A stretch of DNA of 64,000 nt from Deinococcus marmoris DSM 12784 (lineage in GTDB: Bacteria > Deinococcota > Deinococci > Deinococcales > Deinococcaceae), in the NCBI RefSeq assembly GCF_000701405.1, contig NZ_JNIV01000001.1, positions 62,001 through 126,000 on the forward strand. Reading direction: 5' to 3'. Made by a program: the position numbers and the translations under genes. Of the stretch, positions 17,691 through 27,506 are shown piece after piece; within the stretch, counting starts at the first letter, position 1; each line of letters begins with the position of its first letter. The notes beneath the pieces were generated by a model. That model did no database searches and was not told where the DNA came from. It was given only the letters and a program-made list of their open reading frames with translations.

Positions 17691-17767
17691 TGGCGGCCCC
17701 AGCGGGAATCGAACCCGCGTTTTCCGGCAGACAACCGGGCGTCTTGAAGCCGTTAGACGATGGAGCC
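17691..17767 (-). tRNA. tRNA-like with GTC (Asp) anticodon in a tRNA-Glu-type body
   Basis: 77 nt, CCA encoded, G73. Acceptor GGCTCCA/TGGGGCC, D arm ATC-GTCT...AGAC as in bacterial tRNA-Glu, T arm GCGGG-TTCGATT-CCCGC. The anticodon loop TTGTCTG reads GTC (Asp) with an unusual pyrimidine at position 37; the anticodon stem has one mismatch at its base. The body/anticodon conflict suggests an altered or decayed tRNA-Glu. Confidence 0.65.
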
Positions 17768-17781
17768 AGTGGAGTGTTGAA

Positions 17782-17842
17782 CCAGGCAAGTGATTGACAG
17801 TGGGGTGTCGTTTCAAGAGATAACCCAGTGTCTTCGGCCCGG
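17782..17842 (-). ncRNA. Y RNA a (minimal Ro-binding hairpin)
   Basis: 61 nt. CCGGGC pairs with GCCTGG; the internal loop carries CGAA opposite AATCACTT; GACACTGGG pairs with CCCACTGTC (8 of 9); an 18-nt loop begins TTATCTC. The 5' strand GGGCCGAAG...TGGGTTATCTC closely matches vertebrate Y RNA (GGUCCGAAG...GUUAUC). First element of the array; no tRNA-like domain. Confidence 0.8.
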
Positions 17843-17859
17843 CTCAATGTGGGCTACTC

Positions 17860-17910
17860 GCCCTCACCTGTGCCAGAGTTTACGGGCTGGGTAACGCGCG
17901 GCACATTCGC
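17860..17910 (-). promoter_or_regulatory. Likely promoter region of the tRNA/Y-RNA/rsr array
   Basis: Minus strand upstream of Y RNA a contains TAAACT, a TANNNT -10 candidate at 17876-17881 (plus strand reads agttta), about 35 nt before the first Ro-motif stem. No sequence between the array and rsr forms a clear terminator, so read-through into rsr is plausible. Confidence 0.35.
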
Positions 17911-17967
17911 CGCATGGCGTAGACCGGATATAGGTGAAACGGCGCAGACCAGCCGTATTCTGTGCCC

Positions 17968-18339
17968 ATGCTGACGCCCTGGGCCGGAATCCTGACTCTG
18001 GTTTGCTGCCCCGTTCTGCTGCTGTGGGCGCTGCGGCGGCAGGGCTGGCTGGCGCTCTCGGCTCTGGCCGTGATGCTCGTGCCGCTCGTCTCTCCACCCT
18101 TGCCAGAAGGCTGGTATTTCCGTTTCGTCTGGGCCAACTGGTTCGGTGCGGGCGCGTCAGTGATTGGCAATGGCCTGTGGTGGGTTGGACTATGGAAAGC
18201 CAGCCTCGGCGTGCTGCTGGGGCTGGCGCTGCTGTTCGCGGGGCTGGCGTTCAGGCAGGGTGGAGCAGGAAAAAGGTGGGCCGCCCTGCCCGCTTTCGCG
18301 GCACTGATCGCGGGAACCCACCTCCTGTCGATGCCCTGA
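17968..18339 (+). CDS. Small membrane protein of unknown function
   Basis: 123 aa with three to four predicted transmembrane helices (LTLVCCPVLLLWAL, LALSALAVMLVPLV, LGVLLGLALLFAGLAF and a C-terminal AALPAFAALIAGTHLL). A TATTCT box ends 6 nt before the ATG, indicating a leaderless start divergent from the RNA array. No family recognised. It ends 3 bp before the fakA stop on the other strand. Confidence 0.6.
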   Translation: MLTPWAGILTLVCCPVLLLWALRRQGWLALSALAVMLVPLVSPPLPEGWYFRFVWANWFGAGASVIGNGLWWVGLWKASLGVLLGLALLFAGLAFRQGGAGKRWAALPAFAALIAGTHLLSMP

Positions 18340-18342
18340 GCG

Positions 18343-19947
18343 TTACTCCAAAGTCACCAGATAGTCGTACAGATCCGGCCCGCCCGCGTGCGCTTCCACT
18401 TCCGCGCCGTCAAACTGCTCGCCAATCCGCCCAGCCAATGCGTCCAGATCGTCCTGCGACTTCTGCGGCCCGCCGAAAATGGTGATGATCTCCTGCCCGG
18501 CGTAAGCCTCAGCCAGCATCCTCAGCACGCTGTCCTCGGGGCTGCCCCCGGCCTGCACCAGTTCGTCGTCCTGCAAGCCGATCACGTCGCCCTCGGCAAT
18601 AGCAAGCGTCTCGCCTTTTTTGGTGGTGATGTTGGTGGTGCGGCTGGCGCGCGTGACCTCGAAGGTGGTCACGGCTCCAGCCGCCTCGGTCATGGCGTCT
18701 TTCAGCTCGTCGGCGGAAATGTCGGGCTGAAAGGCGAGGGCCGCGCCCATGCCCTGCCCCAGCGTGCGGGTGGGCACCACCACGGCGCGGCCTTCCATCA
18801 GCTCTATGGCACGCTCGGCGGCCATCAGCACGTTCTTGTTGTTGGGCAGCACGATCACGCGCTCGGCGCTCACCGAGCGAACGGCGTCCACGATGTCCTG
18901 CACGCTGGGATTGGCAGTCTGCCCGCCGGACACGATGCGCGCCCCCAGGCTGCGGAACAGCTTGACCAGACCGTAACCGTTGGCCACCGCCACCAGCCCC
19001 GAGAGCGGCAGCTCCTCCTCGGCGCGGGCGGTGGCCCCGGCCATGCCCAGAATCTCGGTGTGCTGCTCGGACATGTCCTCGACCTTGGTCTTGAGCATCC
19101 TGCCGTAGCGGCCCACGGTGGCCAGCAATTCATCTGGCTCGTTGGTGTGGATGTGGCCCTTGACATAGCCCTCCGCGCCCACCACCAGCAGGCTGTCGCC
19201 GAAGGGACTGACCAGCTCACGGATGTCCTCGATGGATTTGGTGGATTCGGACATTAAAAACTCGGTGCAGAAGCCGAATTCCTCGTTCTCGAAGCTCTGG
19301 GCGGCGTACTGGGTGATCTCGGGGGCCTCGGGCAGCTCGTCGCCGCGCAACTCGGCCAGCATCCCCTGAACGATATACAGGTAGCCCTGGCCGCCGCTGT
19401 CGATCACCCCGGCCTGCTTGAGCGCGGGCAGCATTTCGGGGGTCTGGTCCAGCAATTCCTGACCCTTGAACAGTGCGTTCTCCAGCACCATATCCACGCT
19501 GTCGCCGCGCGCACCCTCGGCAATGCCGCGCGCCACGGTCAGGATGGTCCCTTCCACCGGCTTCATCACCGCGCCGTACCCGCTTTTCTGGGCGGCGTCG
19601 AAGGCGCGGATCAGCGTCGGAGCGTCTACCTCTGCCTTGTCCTTGATGACTTCCGCAAAACCTTTCAGCAGTTGAGACAGGATCACGCCGCTGTTGCCGC
19701 GTGCGCCCAGCAGCGCGCCGTAGCTGATGGCGCGGGCCACCCCGGCCATGCTGTCTGTGTCGGCGGTGTCCAGTTCACGGCGCACCGACTGCATGGTCAG
19801 GTGCATGTTGGTGCCAGTGTCGCCGTCCGGCACCGGATACACATTCAGGGCGTTGACTTCCTCGCGGTACACGCCCAGCCAGTCGGTGGCGTAGCGCAAC
19901 ATGCGGGCGAGGTCGGCGGGCGTCAGCGTTGCTTTGTGTTCAGGCAC
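18343..19947 (-). CDS. fakA: DAK2-domain fatty acid kinase, FakA-like
   Basis: Predicted kinase subunit that phosphorylates fatty acids held by a DegV/FakB protein, feeding exogenous fatty acids into phospholipids. The 534-aa protein has an N-terminal DAK2 domain with LNVYPVPDGDTGTNM and SYGALLGARGNSGVILSQLLKGFA (DhaL-type nucleotide/Mg motifs) and a long DegV-like C-terminal region with VHTNEP-type segment (observed GHIHTNEPDELL). The GTG start overlaps the end of asp23 by 8 bp; asp23-fakA is a very common bacterial pair. Confidence 0.87.
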   Translation of the reverse strand: MPEHKATLTPADLARMLRYATDWLGVYREEVNALNVYPVPDGDTGTNMHLTMQSVRRELDTADTDSMAGVARAISYGALLGARGNSGVILSQLLKGFAEVIKDKAEVDAPTLIRAFDAAQKSGYGAVMKPVEGTILTVARGIAEGARGDSVDMVLENALFKGQELLDQTPEMLPALKQAGVIDSGGQGYLYIVQGMLAELRGDELPEAPEITQYAAQSFENEEFGFCTEFLMSESTKSIEDIRELVSPFGDSLLVVGAEGYVKGHIHTNEPDELLATVGRYGRMLKTKVEDMSEQHTEILGMAGATARAEEELPLSGLVAVANGYGLVKLFRSLGARIVSGGQTANPSVQDIVDAVRSVSAERVIVLPNNKNVLMAAERAIELMEGRAVVVPTRTLGQGMGAALAFQPDISADELKDAMTEAAGAVTTFEVTRASRTTNITTKKGETLAIAEGDVIGLQDDELVQAGGSPEDSVLRMLAEAYAGQEIITIFGGPQKSQDDLDALAGRIGEQFDGAEVEAHAGGPDLYDYLVTLE

Positions 19948-20278
19948 GCTGAACCCCCACCGCATGGACGCGGGTGGCGCTCAACTCGATTCCGGCCAGG
20001 GTCTTGACGGTGTGTTCCACACGCTCGACGATATTGCGCGCCACCGTGGGAATGCTGACGCCGTAGGCCGCCACGATGTACAGGTCTGCCGTGTAGGTGT
20101 CGCCCCCCTTCTCCTTGCCGATCACCACGCCGTCGCTGACATTGGCGCGGCCCAGCACGCGGGAAATCCCCTCCTTGAGGTTGGCGGGGGCCATGCCCAC
20201 CACCCCTGGAATCTCGTGGGCGGTCAGCCCGATCAGGGAGGCCAGCGCCGCCTCGGAAATAGTTATAGAGCCAGTCAC
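19940..20278 (-). CDS. Asp23/Gls24 family envelope stress protein
   Basis: 112-aa cytoplasmic or membrane-associated protein of the Asp23 (DUF322) family: ISEAALASLIGLTAHEIPGVVGMAP, then VSDGVVIGKEKGGDTYTADLYIVAAYGVSIPTVARNIVERV are characteristic. It starts at a GTG 10 nt after a TATACT box, nearly leaderless. Coupled to fakA downstream (8-bp overlap), an arrangement conserved across bacteria; exact function is unclear in the family. Confidence 0.9.
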   Translation of the reverse strand: MTGSITISEAALASLIGLTAHEIPGVVGMAPANLKEGISRVLGRANVSDGVVIGKEKGGDTYTADLYIVAAYGVSIPTVARNIVERVEHTVKTLAGIELSATRVHAVGVQRA

Positions 20279-20337
20279 AGTAAAGGTGAGTATAGGGGTG
20301 TGTGCGGCGGGGGTCGTGTGTTGTGGGGAAAGGAAGT

Positions 20338-21783
<1,446 letters not shown>

Positions 21784-21854
21784 GGGCCACAGGATACGGG
21801 GCATGGGGCAGGCGTCCGCCCCTGTGCGTCCCTCCAGTGTGTTTATGATGCTCT

Positions 21855-22331
21855 ATGCGACTGTTGCTGCCCGTGCTGACTGCTGGCCTGAGCGTTTGCG
21901 TCCTGGCCTCCTGCAACGCCTTTTCCCCGATTCCCAATGAGGCGGACATCAACGTGAACGGCAGTTACACTGGGCGGCTGGTGGGGCAGAACAACGACAG
22001 CGCCGTTCTGGACATCACCATCGTGGAAAAGGACTTGGCAGTCACTGGCACGGTCAGGAGCCGCGCGACAAATGAGAGTTACACCCTGATTGGCACCCGC
22101 AGCGTGTACAAGGCCAGCCCGGTCACACTCAACGCCACCTCCAACCTGGGGAGCGGCAGCCCCTGCTCCGGCGGCTTCACCGAGCGTTACGGCGTGCAGG
22201 TCACGTTCTACAACGTCAGCAAGTACAGCGGCGCGGGCGGTACCGGTTTTGTGAACCATGACGTCTGCAAGTCCGGGCAGTGGGAGCGCACCGAACTGAA
22301 CAGCGGGCAACTGGAACTGGCGCGCAAGTAG
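21855..22331 (+). CDS. Putative lipoprotein, 158 aa
   Basis: Signal peptide MRLLLPVLTAGLSVCVLASC with lipobox LASC; the mature part (NVNGSYTGRLVGQNNDSAVLDITIVEKDLAVTG) looks like a beta-rich ligand- or lipid-binding domain with two further cysteines (SPCSGG, DVCKSG) that could pair. A TATGAT box lies 5 nt before the ATG. No specific family recognised. Divergent from gltX. Confidence 0.65.
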   Translation: MRLLLPVLTAGLSVCVLASCNAFSPIPNEADINVNGSYTGRLVGQNNDSAVLDITIVEKDLAVTGTVRSRATNESYTLIGTRSVYKASPVTLNATSNLGSGSPCSGGFTERYGVQVTFYNVSKYSGAGGTGFVNHDVCKSGQWERTELNSGQLELARK

Positions 22332-22384
22332 GACGGGGTCAGGTACGGCGGCAGATGCTGACCCCGCCCGCTATCCTGCCTTCC

Positions 22385-22951
22385 ATGCTCAGCGAGACAG
22401 GCACGCAGTTTTTCGGCTATTACCCCGGCACGGTGGCGCTGGTCACTGCCGAACACACCACTTCCGAACATGGCCTGGTCCGCAACGTGATGGCGGCGGG
22501 CTGGCACACCGCCCTGAGCGCCCAGCCCCCGATGTACGGCGTGCTGATCGGCAGGGAGCGGGCCACGCATGGGCTGGTGGCGGGGAGCGGCACGTTCGGG
22601 ATCAATTTCCTGCCCGCCTCGCACGCGAAGCCGGTTCAGGGGACGGGTGTGCTGTCGCTGCACGACCTGCCCCAAAAGGACAAGCTGGCCCGCCTGGGCC
22701 TGCAAACCCTGCCAGACGCGCCGCTGGCCCTGGCCGACGCTTACCTGTACTACCGCTGCCGGGTGATTCAGACCGTGCCCACCGGGGACCACGATCTGTT
22801 CGTGGGCGTGGTGCTGGAGGTTCGCCACGATCCCGCCTTCTACAATGAACGGCGGCTGTTCACGGGCGAGGCGGCGGTGTATCTGGGCCGCAGTTCGTAT
22901 GTAAAAACCAAGCAGGGGCGCGAGGTCTACCCGCCCGAAAGTTTCGATTGA
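22385..22951 (+). CDS. Flavin reductase-like FMN-binding protein
   Basis: 188-aa soluble protein of the flavin reductase-like family (split-barrel FMN fold): YYPGTVALVTAEH...VRNVMAAGWHTALSAQPPMYGVLIGRERATHGLVAGSGTFGINFLP follows the family pattern, and DHDLFVGVVLEV the later strand. It may reduce flavin or use FMN in another oxidoreduction; the partner is unknown. A TATCCT box 7 nt before the ATG sets a leaderless start. Confidence 0.82.
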   Translation: MLSETGTQFFGYYPGTVALVTAEHTTSEHGLVRNVMAAGWHTALSAQPPMYGVLIGRERATHGLVAGSGTFGINFLPASHAKPVQGTGVLSLHDLPQKDKLARLGLQTLPDAPLALADAYLYYRCRVIQTVPTGDHDLFVGVVLEVRHDPAFYNERRLFTGEAAVYLGRSSYVKTKQGREVYPPESFD

Positions 22952-23045
22952 AGAGAGAACGCCCAGTAGCGTGGGGCCTATTTCTCATTTGGCCCTTTTC
23001 AAGCCCACAATCCGCGTTGCATAGTTAAGAAGACTGCAAAGTCGG

Positions 23046-24416
23046 GTGAACCGGGCCGAGCGCCTGACGCCACCGGGGGAGCTTTTGACTGACGCACTGC
23101 ATGGATTTCTGACCATTCTCGATCTGCTGGGCCTGCTGATGCTGGGCCTGTACTTTCTGCAAATGCTGCTGTCGGCCACGTTGCCCCGGCCCCGGCGGCT
23201 GTATCCGGCAGACGAGGCATTGCGTTTTACCTTCGTGGTCCCCGCGCTGAACGAGGACGCGGTGATCGAGGCCACCGTCCGCAACCTGCGCGAGGTGGCC
23301 CCCGAAGCCCGCGTGGCCGTGATCAACGACGGCAGCGATGACCGCACGGCAGAACTGGTGGAACGGCTGGCGCGGAATGACGCGGGCGTGATCCTGCTGC
23401 GCCGCATCGCCCCGGAGGCCCGCCAGGGCAAGGGCAAGGCCATGAACTGGGCGGTGTCGATCCTGCTGCGGGACCTGCGCTCAACGGGCGCGGACCTGCA
23501 AAAAGAGGTCTTCGTGGTGGTGGACGCCGACGGGCGCGTGACCCCTGGCCTGCTGCCCGAGGCGCGGCGCGTGCTGGCCCACGCGGACGTGGTGGCCGCG
23601 CAGGCCCGCGTGCGAATCCGGCAGTCCCCCGGCAAATTGGGATTAAAAAACGTGGTGGGCCGCATGCTAGAGCAGCAGCAGGACCTGGAATTCTTCATCA
23701 CCCGCCACATTCAACTGATGCGCTCGTGGTGGCACAGCGCCGCCCTGTGCGGCAACGGGCAATTCATGCGCGCCAGCTATGTGGCGGCCATGTTCGACGC
23801 CGGGCGGACGCCGTGGCCTGACGTGCTGCTCGAAGATTTTGGCAGCGCCGCCGAGGCCCGGCTGGTCAACCCGCGTCACCGGCTGGTCTTTTTAGAGGCG
23901 GCGGTCACGCAGCAGGGCCTGCCCGATCTGCGCCGCTTCTCGCGCCAGCGCGCCCGCTGGACGCAGGGCACCATGCAGTGCCTGCCGTATCTGGCGCAGT
24001 TGTGGCGCAGGCCCGTCCCAGTGCTGGCCCGTCTGGACCTGAGCTACTTCATCCTGGGACCGTGGCTCAGCGGCATCATCGTGCTGTCGTTCCTGACCCA
24101 GCCGCTGCGCTGGGCGATGGGCACGCAGGGGCTGGTGCTGGACGCGAAAGTCAGCCTGATCATCACTGTCATCAACCTGATCATTCAGTTGCAGTGGGTG
24201 GCCCGTTACAGGCGCGAGAACCGTCTGTCGCTGGGCCGCACCGCCTTCACCCTCGCCAGCCTGCCCGTCTACGGGTTTGCCCTGTTCCTGAGCCTGCCGA
24301 TGGCCTATCGCCACTACTTCATGGGCCGCGTGACCTGGGACAAGAGCCTGCGTCACGCCGAACCAGGGGAGGGACAGCCGGGTGAACTGCTGACCGTGGG
24401 CCGGGGCAGCGACTAG
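23046..24416 (+). CDS. Membrane glycosyltransferase, GT2 family
   Basis: 456-aa processive-type GT2. An N-terminal helix ([16 protein letters not shown]) is followed by the catalytic domain [46 protein letters not shown] (DxD) and QRARWTQG (QxxRW, acceptor motif), then three C-terminal helices. These motifs are typical of cellulose/hyaluronan-synthase-like enzymes; the polymer or lipid acceptor is unknown. The GTG start at 23046 lacks a clear ribosome site; an in-frame TTG 13 codons later has GGGGGAG upstream. A terminator follows. Confidence 0.82.
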   Translation: MNRAERLTPPGELLTDALHGFLTILDLLGLLMLGLYFLQMLLSATLPRPRRLYPADEALRFTFVVPALNEDAVIEATVRNLREVAPEARVAVINDGSDDRTAELVERLARNDAGVILLRRIAPEARQGKGKAMNWAVSILLRDLRSTGADLQKEVFVVVDADGRVTPGLLPEARRVLAHADVVAAQARVRIRQSPGKLGLKNVVGRMLEQQQDLEFFITRHIQLMRSWWHSAALCGNGQFMRASYVAAMFDAGRTPWPDVLLEDFGSAAEARLVNPRHRLVFLEAAVTQQGLPDLRRFSRQRARWTQGTMQCLPYLAQLWRRPVPVLARLDLSYFILGPWLSGIIVLSFLTQPLRWAMGTQGLVLDAKVSLIITVINLIIQLQWVARYRRENRLSLGRTAFTLASLPVYGFALFLSLPMAYRHYFMGRVTWDKSLRHAEPGEGQPGELLTVGRGSD

Positions 24417-24431
24417 AGATTGGAGGAGATG

Positions 24432-24462
24432 AAAGGCCCTCTTCCCTGCGGAGAGGGCTTTT
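24432..24462 (+). terminator. Intrinsic terminator between glycosyltransferase and folD
   Basis: GCCCTCT / AGAGGGC stem with a 9-nt loop, flanked by AAAG on one side and TTTT on the other, so it can serve both converging genes. Confidence 0.85.
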
Positions 24463-24494
24463 CTGGTGAGGGGGAGGGATGATGAGTTTGGCTC

Positions 24495-25370
24495 CTACTC
24501 CACCGCCTCCCCACGTTGTAATTTCACTGCGCGGACGAGGTTCTGGTACATCAGGGCGCTGGTCAGCGGGCCGACGCCGCCGGGCACGGGCGTCTGCGCC
24601 CGCACGGGGAGGTCCGGCATGGCATCCCCTACCATCTCTCCCCCGTCCTGCACGTTGATTCCGGCGTCGATCACGACGTGATGGGGTTGGACGTGTTCAG
24701 GCTTCAAAAGTCCGGCTCTGCCCACGGCCACCACCACCGCGTCCAGCGGAGCCAGCACCCCGGCCAGATCACGGGTGTATTCGTTGGACAGCGTCACCGT
24801 GACGCCCCGGTTGTTGAGCATGAAGGTCAGCGGGCGGCCCACCGTGCGCCCCGGCCCGATCACGGCCACCCGCAGGCCGCGCAGGTCGTCACCCAGCACG
24901 CGCCGCAGCAAAAAGCGCACGCTGCGCGGCGTGGGCGGCAGCAAAGCTTCAGATTCCCGTCCCGCCGCGATCAGGGCGAGGTTGGCAGGGGTTAGCCCCT
25001 CCACATCCTTGCGCGGCGCGATGTGCAGCAGGGCGGCGTCGGCATCCAGCCCAGCAGCCAGCGGCAGCTCCAGCACGACGCCATGTACCGAGTCGTCCGC
25101 TGAGAGTTCGCGTAGCGCCCCTTCCAGCTCCTGCTGAGACGCCCCGGCCCCCAGCTCGCGCACGCTGAAGTCCACGCCCAGCCGCCCGGCCCGCCGTGCC
25201 TTGCTGTCCACATACACCCGCGAAGCCTCGTCGGCAGAGGCCAGCACGCTGACCAGATGCGGGCGGAAATCCCAGCCAGCGAGGGCTACTCTGACGCCCT
25301 TGATGACCTCATCAGCCAGTGGCTTGCCGAGGAGCGAACGGGGAGATGTGCCTCTTTCACCGTCAACCAT
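24495..25370 (-). CDS. folD: Bifunctional methylenetetrahydrofolate dehydrogenase/cyclohydrolase
   Basis: One-carbon metabolism: interconverts methylene-, methenyl- and formyl-THF, supplying the formyl groups that PurH uses. The 291-aa protein has the catalytic segment [13 protein letters not shown] (Tyr/Lys pair), GVVLELPL, and [18 protein letters not shown] (NADP-binding, family signature) with [14 protein letters not shown] near the end. The start lies within a run of the heptamer CAACCAT; ATG 25370 has AGAAGG upstream. It is 19 bp after purH on the same strand, consistent with the shared pathway. Confidence 0.92.
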   Translation of the reverse strand: MVDGERGTSPRSLLGKPLADEVIKGVRVALAGWDFRPHLVSVLASADEASRVYVDSKARRAGRLGVDFSVRELGAGASQQELEGALRELSADDSVHGVVLELPLAAGLDADAALLHIAPRKDVEGLTPANLALIAAGRESEALLPPTPRSVRFLLRRVLGDDLRGLRVAVIGPGRTVGRPLTFMLNNRGVTVTLSNEYTRDLAGVLAPLDAVVVAVGRAGLLKPEHVQPHHVVIDAGINVQDGGEMVGDAMPDLPVRAQTPVPGGVGPLTSALMYQNLVRAVKLQRGEAVE

Positions 25371-25382
25371 CAACCATCAACC
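25358..25382. repeat. CAACCAT heptamer repeat at the folD start
   Basis: Tandem copies of TCAACCA (plus strand) between purH and folD. The same heptamer run occurs at 38907-38936 inside btuD. On the minus strand it supplies the folD start region. Confidence 0.7.
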
Positions 25383-25389
25383 TTCTTCA

Positions 25390-26922
25390 TCAGTGCCGGA
25401 AGTGACGAGAACCTGTGAAGACCATGCTCAGGCCCAATTCGTTGGCGGCGGCGATCACCTCGGGGTCACGTTTTGCGCCCCCCGGTTGCAGAATGGCGGT
25501 GACTCCAGCGCCCGCCGCCAGCCGGACCACATCGTCAAACGGAAAGAACGCCTCGGAGGCCAGGGACGCGCCGTGCGCCCGCTCTCCCGCGTTCGCCACC
25601 GCGCGTTCGGCAGCCCAGATGCGGCTGACGGCCCCCGCGCCCAGGCCCACGCTGACGCCGCCGCGCGCCAGCACCACCGCGTTGCTGCGGGCGTGCTTGA
25701 CCACCGCCCACGCGAAGCGCAGATCGTTCCATTCCTCGTCGCGGGGCTGCCGCGTGGTCACCACTTCCGGGCACAGGTCATCCCACGGGCGGGTGTCGCG
25801 TTCCTGCACGGCGAATCCCCCGACCAGCGGGCGCAGGTCCAGCACGCTGACGGCTTCGGCCTTTCCGGCGATCAGCACGCGCAGATCGGGCTTTTTGGCG
25901 GCGAACCACTCCACGGCTTCCGGCGTCACGTCTGGGGCGATCAGCACTTCCAGAAAGGTGCCGCGCATGGCCTGGGCCGCGTTCAGATCAACCCTTCCAC
26001 TGACCGCCACCACGCCCCCGAAGACGCTGAGGGTGTCGGCGTCCCGCGCCAGTTCCCAGGCCGCGCGCACGTCGTTGGCCCGCGCCACGCCACAGGGGTT
26101 GCCATGTTTGACGGCCACGCAGACCATGCCTTCTTCCTGTGCTGCCAGTTCCGTACACAGCGCCCAGGCGGCGTCCGCATCGGCGTAGTTGTTGAAACTC
26201 ATGGGTTTTCCAGCCACCACGCGGGCGTCCATCACCGGGCCGTGCGCGCCGCCCCAGCGGTAGATCGCGCCGGGCTGGTGGGGGTTCTCGCCGTAACGGA
26301 CCTCGGCCACCTTGGACAGATTCAGCGTCAGTTCGGGCGGGAGTCTGGTAGGCAGTTCGTCCGAATCGCCCTCCAGATACGCAGTGATGGCGGCGTCGTA
26401 TTCGCTGGTGTGGCGGTACGCCTTGGCGGCCAGTCGGCGGCGTTCGGTCCCGCTGACTTCATCCTGAAGGGCCAGCTCGTAATCCGCCGGATCCACCAGC
26501 ACCAGCACGCCCGCGTGGTTCTTGGCTGCCGAGCGGATCATGGCCGGGCCGCCAATGTCGATGTTCTCGATCACGTCGGCGTCGGGTGCGCCGCGTGCCA
26601 CCGTTTCGCGGAAGGGGTACAGGTTGACGCACACCAGATCGATGGTGCCAAAGCCCTGGGCCGCCAGTTCGGCCAGGTGACCGTCCTCGCGCCGGGCCAG
26701 GATGCCGCCGTGGATGGCCGGGTGCAGCGTCTTGACGCGTCCGTCCAGCATCTCGGGAAATCCGGTCATATCGCTGACCGCCGTGACTGGCACGCCTGCT
26801 TCCTGCAAGGCCGCGAAGGTGCCCCCCGTGCTGAGCAGCGTCCAGCCGCGTTCTGTGAGTGAACGCCCGAATTCCACCACTCCTGTCTTGTCGCTGACCG
26901 AAATAAGAGCTTGTTTGCCCAT
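25390..26922 (-). CDS. purH: Bifunctional AICAR transformylase/IMP cyclohydrolase
   Basis: Last two steps of purine synthesis. The 510-aa protein opens QALISVSDKTGVVEFGRSL (MGS-like IMP cyclohydrolase domain, to about residue 190) with PAIHGGILARR and VCVNLYPF. It continues with the AICAR transformylase domain with AVKHGNPCGVARA (catalytic Lys-His), SDAFFPF-type EAFFPFDDV and a terminal SMVFTGSRHFRH. ATG 26922 has GGAGG 13 nt upstream. Upstream of folD and on the same strand. Confidence 0.95.
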   Translation of the reverse strand: MGKQALISVSDKTGVVEFGRSLTERGWTLLSTGGTFAALQEAGVPVTAVSDMTGFPEMLDGRVKTLHPAIHGGILARREDGHLAELAAQGFGTIDLVCVNLYPFRETVARGAPDADVIENIDIGGPAMIRSAAKNHAGVLVLVDPADYELALQDEVSGTERRRLAAKAYRHTSEYDAAITAYLEGDSDELPTRLPPELTLNLSKVAEVRYGENPHQPGAIYRWGGAHGPVMDARVVAGKPMSFNNYADADAAWALCTELAAQEEGMVCVAVKHGNPCGVARANDVRAAWELARDADTLSVFGGVVAVSGRVDLNAAQAMRGTFLEVLIAPDVTPEAVEWFAAKKPDLRVLIAGKAEAVSVLDLRPLVGGFAVQERDTRPWDDLCPEVVTTRQPRDEEWNDLRFAWAVVKHARSNAVVLARGGVSVGLGAGAVSRIWAAERAVANAGERAHGASLASEAFFPFDDVVRLAAGAGVTAILQPGGAKRDPEVIAAANELGLSMVFTGSRHFRH

Positions 26923-27010
26923 TGTTTATCGCCTCCGAGAAAGGAACCCGGACGCGCCGCGTGTGCGGCAGACGTCCGACCCAGGCGCGCGATCAAATGG
27001 AATTCGGAGC

Positions 27011-27045
<35 letters not shown>

Positions 27046-27123
27046 TGCCGTCCGCTGTGGGGCCAAGCATAGCGCAGGTGGAGTGTTTTTCTGGAGAGTC
27101 GTTCGGGCAGCCCCACCCCCCAG

Positions 27124-27150
27124 CCCCCTCCCCCAGGGGGGCAGGGGGAG
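27124..27150. repeat. C-rich/G-rich inverted repeat
   Basis: CCCCCTCCCCC followed by GGGGGGCAGGGGG, complementary apart from one bulge, in a non-coding stretch. It resembles the short palindromic intergenic repeats found in several copies in GC-rich genomes. Confidence 0.5.
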
Positions 27151-27493
27151 CCAGCGTTGCACTGGGCAGGAGGATTGGGCGTTCTGGACGGAGATGGGCG
27201 GCGGTATCCGGGTCTGATGCCCGGCTCCGCCCAGTGACGTGCGGCCCGTGCGCTACGCGCCCGACGGCCTTCGGTTGCCGTTTCGGTGGGGGTGCTGGGT
27301 CTGGCGTTGAAGGCTTGAACATTTTCAAGAGTGTCGGGCCACTCGCCGATTCCCGCTTCCTCCACCTCAAGGCGGGACTCGTTGTCAGGCACGCTCTGGC
27401 CTGGAGAAAGGAGGATCAGAAGAACGGGCGAAGTTCGTGTCTTCTGCCCACCGCTCATCCAATAGTCGGGCGCAACTCCCGGCCCCCTGGGCC

Positions 27494-27499
27494 TACACT
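27494..27499 (+). promoter_or_regulatory. -10 box TACACT for leaderless VTT-family gene
   Basis: Seven nt (GGGCCGG) separate the box from ATG 27507. It selects this start from a much longer open frame. Confidence 0.6.
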
Positions 27500-27506
27500 G
27501 GGCCGG

